From NCBI GenBank assembly GCA_003444595.1, contig DLUO01000002.1, positions 1-9,188 on the forward strand: a stretch of 9,188 nucleotides of DNA. Reading direction: 5' to 3'. Shown here piece by piece: positions 1 to 5,738 of the stretch (positions are counted from its first letter, which is position 1; every line of letters starts with the position of its first letter). The translations under genes and the position numbers were made by a program. The notes under the pieces are model-generated. The model worked only from the letters and a program-made list of their open reading frames with translations. It was not told the DNA's origin and searched no databases. Origin of the DNA: Bacillota bacterium. GTDB taxonomy: Bacteria > Bacillota > Dethiobacteria > DTU022 > UBA8154.

Positions 1-1
1 C

Positions 2-43
2 TTAAAGGATATGATCCAGGGAACGTTTGAACACATATCTTGA
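2..43 (+). CDS. Possible 3' end of an upstream gene (partial)
   Basis: The frame starting at base 2 stays open for 13 codons to a TGA at 41-43 and ends in a peptide reading LKDMIQGTFEHIS. The stop lies 57 bases before the nifS start, so this could be the last gene before nifS in the same transcript. Rrf2-type regulators (IscR/CymR) often precede nifS-nifU in Bacillota, but too little sequence is visible to claim one. Frame 1 is also open, to a TGA at 28-30, so even the reading frame is uncertain. Confidence 0.25.
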   Translation, partial: LKDMIQGTFEHIS

Positions 44-84
44 AAAAAATGCCGGGAAAATACTAACAAAATGAGCATCCCTCG

Positions 85-92
85 AAAGGAGG
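85..92 (+). promoter_or_regulatory. Ribosome binding site that fixes the nifS start
   Basis: AAAGGAGG lies 8 bases upstream of the GTG at 101. It sits inside the reading frame of the earlier ATG at 71, which has no comparable site in front of it. This argues for GTG 101 as the real start. Translation from 101 then begins MPKIYMDHAATTP, the usual beginning of the family. Confidence 0.8.
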
Positions 93-100
93 CCTTTGCC

Positions 101-1261
101 GTGCCGAAAATTTACATGGACCATGCCGCCACAACTCCTTTGAAGGAAGAAGTTTTGGAGGCCATGCTTCCTTTTTTAAAGAGCGTTTATGGGAATCCGT
201 CGAGTTTGCATTTTTTTGGCCGGGAAGCCCGTAAAGCCCTGGATGAATCCCGGGAAAAGGTTGCCAGGGCTCTCGGTGCAACTCCTGAAGAAATCATTTT
301 TACCTCGGGGGGAACAGAAGCCAACAATCTGGCCATCCAGGGTGTCGCCAGAGCACTTTCTTTCGGTGAGAGGAAGCATATTATTACCAGCGCCATTGAG
401 CACCATGCCGTACTGGATACGGTAAACTATCTGCACAGTACCGGTTTTGAGGTGACCTTCTTGCCCGTGGACGAATATGGTATGGTCGATCCCGGGGAGT
501 TGGAACGGCATATAACAGATAACACCATTCTTGTTACGATTATGACGGCAAACAACGAAATCGGAACCATTCAACCCTTTGAGGAAATCGGCCGCATCTG
601 CAGGGAAAGAGGCGTGTACTTCCATACGGACGCTGTCCAGGCTATCGGAAGCATACCCTTTAACTTGAAGGAGCAGCCCATTGATCTGCTCTCTCTTTCC
701 GCACACAAGTTTTGCGGCCCCAAGGGAGTCGGAGCCCTGTATATTCGTAAGCGTACAAAGATAAAACAGGTTCTTTTCGGCGGCGCACAGGAAAGAAAGT
801 TGCGTCCCGGAACGGAAAACTTACCGGGGATTGTCGGGCTGGGGCGGGCCATTGAGCTTGCTGTTACGGACATGGAGGCAAAAAGCGCCTATCTGGAGGG
901 CTTAAGGAACCGGCTCATAAAAGGACTGCTGGAGATAGAAGGTATCAGGCTTAACGGGCATCCCCAAAAAAGGCTGCCGGGCAATGTAAACGTCAGTGTG
1001 CTGTATATAGAGGGAGAATCCCTTTTATTGAACCTTGATTTAAAGGGTATCGCCGTCTCCAGCGGGTCGGCCTGCACATCGGGCTCCCTGGAACCCTCCC
1101 ATGTGCTTATGGCTATCGGTCTGGACCATCAGACCGCTCAAGGTTCGGTGCGTTTAACCCTGGGGAGCGACAATACCGTCGGGGATATTGATTACACGGT
1201 GGAAGCCGTCAAGGAGATTACGGAAAGGCTCAGGAAAATTTCTCCCGTTTACAAGAAATAG
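101..1261 (+). CDS. nifS: Cysteine desulfurase, NifS/IscS family
   Basis: This PLP enzyme removes sulfur from L-cysteine, giving alanine and a persulfide on the enzyme that feeds Fe-S cluster assembly and other thiolation pathways in the cytosol. The 386-residue product has the normal length and all family landmarks: an N-terminal YMDHAATTP, the PLP-stacking histidine in EHHAV (H101), the NNEIG motif (151-155), HTDAVQ with D177, the PLP lysine K203 in SAHKFCGPKG, RPGTEN (235-240), and catalytic C325 in SSGSACTSGS. The GTG at 101 is preferred over the ATG at 71 because a strong ribosome binding site lies between them. The nifU-type scaffold follows 49 bases downstream, the usual partner, so the two are probably co-transcribed. 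Nothing is missing. Whether it is specialised for IscU, tRNA thiolation or both cannot be seen from sequence; iscS would be an equally valid name. Confidence 0.95.
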   Translation: MPKIYMDHAATTPLKEEVLEAMLPFLKSVYGNPSSLHFFGREARKALDESREKVARALGATPEEIIFTSGGTEANNLAIQGVARALSFGERKHIITSAIEHHAVLDTVNYLHSTGFEVTFLPVDEYGMVDPGELERHITDNTILVTIMTANNEIGTIQPFEEIGRICRERGVYFHTDAVQAIGSIPFNLKEQPIDLLSLSAHKFCGPKGVGALYIRKRTKIKQVLFGGAQERKLRPGTENLPGIVGLGRAIELAVTDMEAKSAYLEGLRNRLIKGLLEIEGIRLNGHPQKRLPGNVNVSVLYIEGESLLLNLDLKGIAVSSGSACTSGSLEPSHVLMAIGLDHQTAQGSVRLTLGSDNTVGDIDYTVEAVKEITERLRKISPVYKK

Positions 1262-1310
1262 TTGCTTTAAAGAGTGCGGCAATGTTAGAATCTTTCAGGA
1301 GGGACGAACT

Positions 1311-1676
1311 ATGTATAATGAAAAAGTTCTGGATCATTTCCAAAACCCCCGTAATGTCGGGGAAATGGAGAACCCCAGCGGAGTGGGCGAAGTAGGGAAT
1401 ATGAAATGCGGCGATATCATGAAAATATTTATCAAGGTCGAGGATAACATTATTAAAGATATAAAATTCCTAACTTTTGGTTGCGGTGCAGCCATTGCCA
1501 GCAGCAGTGTCCTGACAGAAATGGTTAAGGGAAAGACGCTGGAAGAAGCCATGGCGGTAACCAATGATGACGTTGCTGAGGAACTGGGAGGGTTGCCTCC
1601 CGCCAAGCTGCACTGCTCCAACCTGGCTGCCGATGCCCTGCATAAAGCCATTGAAGACTACCAGGGCAGGACTTGA
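1311..1676 (+). CDS. nifU: Fe-S cluster assembly scaffold, NifU N-terminal/IscU type
   Basis: This small cytosolic scaffold assembles Fe-S clusters with sulfur from the adjacent desulfurase and passes them to apoproteins. The 121-residue product is a single IscU-like domain. All three cluster-binding cysteines are present: C33 in KCGD (followed by the conserved D35), C58 in FGCGAAIASSS, and C102 in LPPAKLHCSNLAA. It lacks the ferredoxin-like and C-terminal Nfu domains of full-length nitrogenase NifU, so it is the short housekeeping form common in Clostridia. The start is the ATG at 1311, with AGGAGGG at 1297-1303 seven bases upstream. The open frame extends back to 1188, but only by overlapping the 3' end of nifS and without a comparable site. 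It lies 49 bases after nifS with no visible terminator between, so an operon is likely. Confidence 0.93.
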   Translation: MYNEKVLDHFQNPRNVGEMENPSGVGEVGNMKCGDIMKIFIKVEDNIIKDIKFLTFGCGAAIASSSVLTEMVKGKTLEEAMAVTNDDVAEELGGLPPAKLHCSNLAADALHKAIEDYQGRT

Positions 1677-1719
1677 GGTGTTAGATAAACGCGACTATAG
1701 CAAATAACATCAAAGACCC

Positions 1720-1768
1720 TCGCCTCCGCAGATGGCGATGCCGCTATTATAAAGTAAGGAGAAGCGGC
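1720..1768 (+). other. Two weak stem-loops after nifU
   Basis: The first is TCGCC (1720-1724) pairing with GGCGA (1734-1738) over a 9-base loop. The second is GCCGC (1740-1744) pairing with GCGGC (1764-1768) over a 19-base loop, followed by an A/T-rich stretch (CGTAAAAATATTT). They could slow or end nifSU transcription, but the stems are only 5 bp and there is no clean run of T, so a terminator is not established. The rest of the nifU-spoIIP gap (1677-1853) holds the candidate sigma-E promoter and no credible gene. Confidence 0.2.
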
Positions 1769-1788
1769 CGTAAAAATATTTAAAACAG

Positions 1789-1818
1789 GTATATTCCTGC
1801 TCCTCCCTTTCATATTAA
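1789..1818 (+). promoter_or_regulatory. Candidate sigma-E promoter for spoIIP
   Basis: GTATATT at 1789-1795 matches the sigma-E -35 consensus (KMATATT) at six of seven positions. CATATTAA at 1811-1818, after a 15-base spacer, matches the -10 consensus (CATACAHT) at five of eight. Transcription would start near 1825, leaving about 28 bases of leader with a purine-rich ribosome binding site at 1838-1846. In Bacillus, spoIIP is known to be a mother-cell sigma-E gene, which fits. The -10 is imperfect and the region is AT-rich, so chance is possible. Confidence 0.35.
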
Positions 1819-1853
1819 TTTAAATACGATGTTTTTAAAAGGGGGGACTTTTC

Positions 1854-2978
1854 ATGTCTGAAGGAAGAGCCAACTATTTCAGCGAACCAAGATTTACGGC
1901 ACGCTGCCGCTCCTTTAAAAAACGTCCCCGGAGCAGGGATATTCTCTCGCTGGTCGTTTTTGCGGTTTTGGCGCTTGTTTTGCTTATGTCCCTCTCTCCG
2001 TACGGTGCCGCTATCCTTTCCGGAATAGTAACTCTTAAGCCGGTTTTACCCCGAAATCTTGAGCTGGACTATACCCTTCTTATCAGCCATGCACTGCCCG
2101 GTATGAGCAGGGAGGCAGTTGCCGGAGAACACAGTCGCCTCCCCCTCGAAGAGTCGTCGGCAGAGCTGAAGTTGCCTGTACAGGCCAGTCCACGGCTTTT
2201 TTTACATAGCGAACTGGCGGGCTTTAAAGTTATAGAGGCCAGGTACCATGATCCTGCCATCAGTGACTATACCTATAATGAGCAAGAGACAGTAGAGGAG
2301 CCTGTTTTGCCGGAGGAAGGGGGAGAAGGCATCTCTTTCCTGCTGGGCAAAAGCAACCCCTACCCCCGGGAAAAACCCTTCCGCCTTGAGGATGGCCATA
2401 AACCCCTGGTACTAATCTACCATACCCATGCTTCGGAGTCATTTATTCCGGTATCCGGCCGGGCCTTTACCGCCAATCCGGAGTTGACCGTGGTTTCCCT
2501 GGGCGAACAGCTTGCTGAACTGCTGGAGAGCAATTATGGCATTCCCGTACTGCACCATAAGGAAGTATACGACATTCCGCGCGACCCTGCCTATCAAAAA
2601 GCCCGGCCCGGCATTGAACGGGTGCTGAAAGAGAACCCGCAGATCCAGGTAGTGCTGGATCTTCATCGTGACGGCGTTGCCCGTCAGGCAACCACGGCCA
2701 GAATCGGCGAGCTAAGTACCGCCAAAATTCTCTTCGTAATCGGCACAAACCATGAAGGGTGGCATGATAACCTGCGTTTTGCTCTTTTTTTGGAGAAGGC
2801 AATGGGGGAAAGATATCCCGGGCTTTCCCGGGGGATAAGGAGACATTCTTTCATTTATAACCAGGACCTGCACCCCCGGAGTCTTATCGTGGAGATCGGC
2901 GGCCATGAAAACAACAGGGACGAAATTATGAAGGCTGTTGCCTGTTTCGCGGAAGTGCTGGCAGCTGCCTTTCAATGA
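1854..2978 (+). CDS. spoIIP: Stage II sporulation protein P (SpoIIP), peptidoglycan amidase/endopeptidase
   Basis: SpoIIP works with SpoIID and SpoIIM at the septal membrane during engulfment, cleaving stem peptides and cross-links so the mother-cell membrane can move around the forespore. The 374-residue product has a basic cytoplasmic N-terminus, one membrane segment at about residues 30-48, a variable linker rich in E and P (about 85-180), then the catalytic domain (about 183-374). Zinc-site signatures are visible: YHTHASES (189-196, with H190 and E195 as likely ligands), LDLHRD with H271, and IVEIGG with E347 as the probable catalytic glutamate. Length and order are normal for the family. 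The ATG at 1854 follows AAAAGGGGGG at 1837-1846. The neighbour downstream resembles YqxA, the partner order seen in Bacillus (gpr-spoIIP-yqxA). The gpr protease gene is not upstream here; nifU is. Confidence 0.93.
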   Translation: MSEGRANYFSEPRFTARCRSFKKRPRSRDILSLVVFAVLALVLLMSLSPYGAAILSGIVTLKPVLPRNLELDYTLLISHALPGMSREAVAGEHSRLPLEESSAELKLPVQASPRLFLHSELAGFKVIEARYHDPAISDYTYNEQETVEEPVLPEEGGEGISFLLGKSNPYPREKPFRLEDGHKPLVLIYHTHASESFIPVSGRAFTANPELTVVSLGEQLAELLESNYGIPVLHHKEVYDIPRDPAYQKARPGIERVLKENPQIQVVLDLHRDGVARQATTARIGELSTAKILFVIGTNHEGWHDNLRFALFLEKAMGERYPGLSRGIRRHSFIYNQDLHPRSLIVEIGGHENNRDEIMKAVACFAEVLAAAFQ

Positions 2979-3049
2979 GGCAGATATAAAGCGGGTATAA
3001 TAAAAATTTTTTTGTTAATAGTATGGGCTAAAGGTTTAAAGAAAGGTAG

Positions 3050-3304
3050 ATGGCCTTGAGAGCAAAGCCTTTGGCCCTGTTTTTTTTGGGGATAATATTT
3101 TTTTGTCTGCTGGTCTACTTTGGTTTAAATATCACAGAGCAGGGGCTCCGGGAGTTAATGGCCCTTGAAGACCCCCCACAAGCCCTGCGGCTTGGGACCC
3201 AGGAAGGCCGGCTAATTATCGTGTTTGCCGGGAAAAAGTATTCCATACCTTACGGTTTTTTCTTGAAAAAGCTGTTTCAGTCCTTCCTTCCAGCCGGCTT
3301 GTAA
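3050..3304 (+). CDS. Small single-pass membrane protein, YqxA-like
   Basis: The 84-residue product has a basic N-terminus and one hydrophobic segment (about residues 7-26), then a short soluble tail containing NITEQGLRELMALEDPP and a basic C-terminal part. Its position directly after spoIIP, its single N-terminal membrane segment and the ExGL..L..LEDP-like stretch after it recall YqxA (DUF3679), a protein of unknown function found between spoIIP and lepA in Bacillus. The resemblance is by eye and by position, so identity is tentative. Either the ATG at 3050, only 3-4 bases after GAAAGG, or the TTG at 3056, nine bases after it, could be the start. It lies 71 bases after spoIIP without a clear terminator between, so co-expression with spoIIP is plausible. 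Its stop codon overlaps the -35 box of the next gene's promoter. Confidence 0.6.
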   Translation: MALRAKPLALFFLGIIFFCLLVYFGLNITEQGLRELMALEDPPQALRLGTQEGRLIIVFAGKKYSIPYGFFLKKLFQSFLPAGL

Positions 3305-3327
3305 CCTTTTTGCCGTGATGATATAAT
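3299..3327 (+). promoter_or_regulatory. Sigma-A-like promoter of the TPR/kinase-like gene
   Basis: The -35 is TTGTAA (3299-3304, four of six consensus bases), followed by a 17-base spacer and a perfect TATAAT (3322-3327) preceded by TG one base away (extended -10, TGATATAAT). Transcription would start near 3334. This places the TTG at 3329 before the transcript begins, and so supports the ATG at 3374 as the start of the gene. The -10 sits inside an inverted repeat. Confidence 0.7.
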
Positions 3328-3341
3328 TTTGCAAAAAGGTT
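3303..3341. repeat. Perfect 11-bp inverted repeat around the -10 box, probable operator
   Basis: AACCTTTTTGC (3303-3313) and GCAAAAAGGTT (3331-3341) are exact reverse complements separated by 17 bases. The gap holds the TATAAT at 3322-3327, so a dimeric regulator bound here would cover the promoter and start site. There is no run of T after the right arm, and the left arm lies upstream of the predicted start site, which argues against an intrinsic terminator for this transcript. No known regulator consensus was recognised. Confidence 0.55.
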
Positions 3342-3373
3342 CCAGAAAAGTTACCGGAACGGCAGGAGAGTAT

Positions 3374-5509
3374 ATGTCCCGGAGAGAAAAAACATATTTT
3401 CATTTATCGGATATTCTGGCAGGCTATTTAGGTGCCCTCTTGGGAGTTGAATTTATCCTGTATCTTTCCCCTCCGGAGCCCTATAAAAGGCGTCATCTTT
3501 CCCTCTCCCAGAAACATTTTTCCTTTGAACAGGAAAAAATTATTAACCTTTTGCAGGTAATGGAGACATCTTTTGCTGAGGGAAAACCGGAAACTGTCAA
3601 AAAGTGCGCCCTGCTGCTGGTGAGAGCGCTAAAAGAGCTTCCCTCTTGCAAGAAAATTCCTGCAAAATACCGCCGCCGGTTTTTTTCCGGCCTTGTGTAC
3701 CACCTGTTTGTTCAGTTGGGGGATGATTTGTTAAAACGGGGCTTTGCGGCAGAGGCCCTGATTTTTTATGAGGAGCTTCTGGCTTCCTACAGGCAGGATA
3801 TTTTTTTGCTCCGGAGGGCAGCCCGGGCTTATTATGCCAGAGGGGTTTTATTTCTGCCCCAAGCGGAGACACTTTACCGGCAAATTCTGGAGTATAATCC
3901 CGGGGATCTGGAGTCTTATGAAGCGCTGGGACATCTTCTGGAAAATTTCCCGGGAAGAGAGGAAGAGGCGCTCACAGTCTACAGGGAAGCCCTTCGCTAT
4001 TGTTCCAGAGATACGGAAAAGATCCGTTTTTACCTTTCCCTGATCGCCCTGTCGCCGGATGATTATGAGCTTTTATTAAGGCTGGGGAGGCTATACCGGC
4101 GCCAGGGCATGCTATTAGAGTCAAGGCACTACCTGGAGGAGGCTTTTAAGCGCCGGCCCGATCCCTGGACAACACTGGAACTTGGACGGGTCTGCTGTCT
4201 TTTAAACGACCTAAGCCGGGCCAAAGAAGCGGCCGCTGTTATCCTTGGCAGCAAAGACCCTTTTCACCCGGCATATTACCTTTTGGGCCTCATCGCTGAA
4301 GTAGAGGAAAAATGGGCTGAAGCCGGGGATAATTACCTGCATGTACCGCCAGACGCCCCGCTGTACTGGGAGGCAAGAGCAGGCCTGGCCCGGACCTTTC
4401 TTCACCAGGGACGATCCGCTGAGGCGGAAGAGCTGATTAGAAGCATTCCTGCCGGGCAACGAGACAAGCTGGGGGCCGAATATCTTGATCTTTGCGAAAC
4501 GCTGGAAAATAGTGCCGAAAAATGCCACTTCCTTTCATGGCGTGAATACCTCCGGGAGACTGAACCCCTCTATGAGCTTAAAAAGGATATCTGCAAAAGA
4601 AGTATGGGAACGGCTTTCTGGAGAAAGTATGAATTTTTGGAAGTATGCGGGAAGGGCCCGGCAGGCAGTGTTTTGCTGGGTAGAGAAAGATATAGCGGGC
4701 GCAAAGTGGCCATAAAGCAGTTTGATGATAAATTTACGGCAGACCCGGTTTTCATACGCCGTTTGCAGGGACTACTAAGAACTTTCCGCAGTTTCTCTAC
4801 CCCTTATATCGTGCCGGTATATGAAGACTGCTGGCATAACAACCGTTTCTTTTATGCCATGGAATACATGGAGGGGGGTAGCCTTGCCGAGCTGGTAAAG
4901 CTGCGGGCGCCACTGCCCTTAAAGGAGGTTTTCTCCATTGCCCTGCAGGTATGTTCAGCCCTTGACTATCTCTATATCCGCAGCAGGGCCATGTCTCATG
5001 GAGCTCTGAAACCGGAGAATATTCTCCTTTCGGCAGACGGGAGAGTTAAGGTGAGCGGATTTGATATTCTTTGGGTTATGGAAGGAACCAAGGTTTTTAC
5101 CGCTGATATCCTGAAAAAGTACAGACAATTCACGGGTACTTTTCTCTATGCCGCGCCGGAGAGGTTTGACAGCAGGGGCTTCTGGAGCGGCAGGGTAAAA
5201 AATCGAGGCCGGGGAGACTCCCTTGAAGCTGCTGTCCAGGGGGTGGATCACCGTGCGGATCTTTATTCTCTGGGGGTTATCCTCTTTGAGTTGCTTACCG
5301 GTGTGCTGCCTTTTAAAGAGTACAGCTTAAGGGGAGTGATCCGTTTCCACCGAAGTTTTAAAGCATGGCCTTCTCCACGTGTTTTCAATCCCACCTTGCC
5401 GGTTGACCTGGAAGAAATTATCCTCAGGCTGTTGTGCCGTAACCCCTCCGATCGCTATGCCACTCCCGCAGAACTGGGGGAGGCTATCAAGAAGGCCAAA
5501 CTATTGTGA
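3374..5509 (+). CDS. TPR-repeat protein with C-terminal protein kinase-like domain, predicted pseudokinase
   Basis: The 711-residue product begins with a hydrophobic stretch (about 11-31, followed by KRR) that may anchor it to the membrane. A helical TPR-type region follows (about 110-400, roughly six or seven repeats), then a Hanks-type kinase fold (about 418-711). Kept features are the glycine loop GKGPAGSV (426-433), the VAIK lysine K448, LKPEN with N549, AAPE (593-596), DLYSLG (629-634) and the late arginine R694. Lost features are the HRD aspartate (H542-G543-A544), the DFG aspartate (G562-F563-D564) and the helix-C glutamate (about L467 by eye alignment). Phosphotransfer is therefore unlikely; a scaffold or ligand-sensing role is inferred. 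An insertion of about 20-25 residues (about 599-624) follows the APE motif. The start is the ATG at 3374, after AGGAG at 3364-3368; the upstream TTG at 3329 precedes the predicted transcription start. It has its own promoter and ends 229 bases before the next gene. Confidence 0.88.
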   Translation: MSRREKTYFHLSDILAGYLGALLGVEFILYLSPPEPYKRRHLSLSQKHFSFEQEKIINLLQVMETSFAEGKPETVKKCALLLVRALKELPSCKKIPAKYRRRFFSGLVYHLFVQLGDDLLKRGFAAEALIFYEELLASYRQDIFLLRRAARAYYARGVLFLPQAETLYRQILEYNPGDLESYEALGHLLENFPGREEEALTVYREALRYCSRDTEKIRFYLSLIALSPDDYELLLRLGRLYRRQGMLLESRHYLEEAFKRRPDPWTTLELGRVCCLLNDLSRAKEAAAVILGSKDPFHPAYYLLGLIAEVEEKWAEAGDNYLHVPPDAPLYWEARAGLARTFLHQGRSAEAEELIRSIPAGQRDKLGAEYLDLCETLENSAEKCHFLSWREYLRETEPLYELKKDICKRSMGTAFWRKYEFLEVCGKGPAGSVLLGRERYSGRKVAIKQFDDKFTADPVFIRRLQGLLRTFRSFSTPYIVPVYEDCWHNNRFFYAMEYMEGGSLAELVKLRAPLPLKEVFSIALQVCSALDYLYIRSRAMSHGALKPENILLSADGRVKVSGFDILWVMEGTKVFTADILKKYRQFTGTFLYAAPERFDSRGFWSGRVKNRGRGDSLEAAVQGVDHRADLYSLGVILFELLTGVLPFKEYSLRGVIRFHRSFKAWPSPRVFNPTLPVDLEEIILRLLCRNPSDRYATPAELGEAIKKAKLL

Positions 5510-5520
5510 AAACAGGGTGA

Positions 5521-5587
5521 ATTTTGCTGTTGGCTTAAGCTTCCGGGCGCAACTCAGAAGAGGAAAGTGAAGGCCCATAGGCAAAAT
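5521..5587 (+). other. Possible nested RNA structure after the kinase-like gene
   Basis: Three nested pairings are visible: ATTTTGC (5521-5527) with GCAAAAT (5581-5587), GGGC (5545-5548) with GCCC (5573-5576), and CTC (5553-5555) with GAG (5560-5562) around AGAA. It lies in the 3' untranslated region of the kinase-like gene and upstream of the promoters of the next gene. No riboswitch or known RNA family was recognised. No clean intrinsic terminator is seen in 5510-5655. Confidence 0.2.
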
Positions 5588-5642
5588 CTGAATAAAAGTC
5601 GGTGCTTTCTTGGCAAAAAACCTTTATTTTTACAATTTTATC

Positions 5643-5670
5643 TTCAAATATTTTTTTAACTTGCTATAAT
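5643..5670 (+). promoter_or_regulatory. Upstream promoter of the PAS-GGDEF-HD gene
   Basis: TTCAAA (5643-5648), a 16-base spacer and TATAAT (5665-5670) with an extended TGC in front. The -35 matches four of six bases and the -10 all six. It overlaps a second promoter 14 bases downstream. Confidence 0.5.
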
Positions 5671-5684
5671 TTAAATGTTATAAT
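5656..5684 (+). promoter_or_regulatory. Downstream promoter of the PAS-GGDEF-HD gene
   Basis: TTAACT (5656-5661, four of six), a 17-base spacer and TATAAT (5679-5684) with an extended TGT in front. Transcription would start near 5691, about 48 bases before the ATG. Together with the overlapping upstream promoter it gives the gene its own transcription independent of the kinase-like gene. Confidence 0.55.
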
Positions 5685-5691
5685 ATTATAA
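5678..5691. repeat. 14-bp perfect palindrome over the -10 box
   Basis: TTATAATATTATAA is its own reverse complement and covers the -10 box and the likely transcription start of the downstream promoter. It could be an operator half-site pair, or also give minus-strand promoter activity, but it is entirely A/T in an A/T-rich stretch, so chance is a real alternative. Confidence 0.35.
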
Positions 5692-5738
5692 ATAAAAAAA
5701 AATAGTACGGACAATTGCTTTGAAAGGAATCAGTTTTC

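Noticed and set aside
40..66. TTGAAA and a TACTAA-like -10 as a nifS promoter
   Set aside because: The spacing is about 15 bases and the -10 matches only three of six consensus bases, too weak to call.
71..100. ATG at 71 as the nifS start
   Set aside because: It has no good ribosome binding site, adds ten residues outside the family's usual N-terminus, and the strong AAAGGAGG at 85-92 points to GTG 101.
2996..3001. TATAAT after spoIIP as a promoter for the small membrane protein
   Set aside because: No acceptable -35 box at 16-18 bases and no extended -10; the small gene can be read through from spoIIP.
3329..3373. TTG at 3329 as the start of the kinase-like gene
   Set aside because: It lies within a few bases downstream of the -10 box and before the predicted transcription start; ATG 3374 has AGGAG in front.
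5560..5569. GAGGAAAGT, resembling the conserved GAGGAAAGUC core of RNase P RNA
   Set aside because: Only about nine bases match; the following bases diverge and the other conserved blocks and the overall length of RNase P RNA are absent.
5510..5738. A c-di-GMP riboswitch ahead of the GGDEF gene
   Set aside because: I looked for the GEMM-I and class II signatures and found none, and the promoters lie only 48-70 bases from the start codon, leaving no room for an aptamer in the leader.
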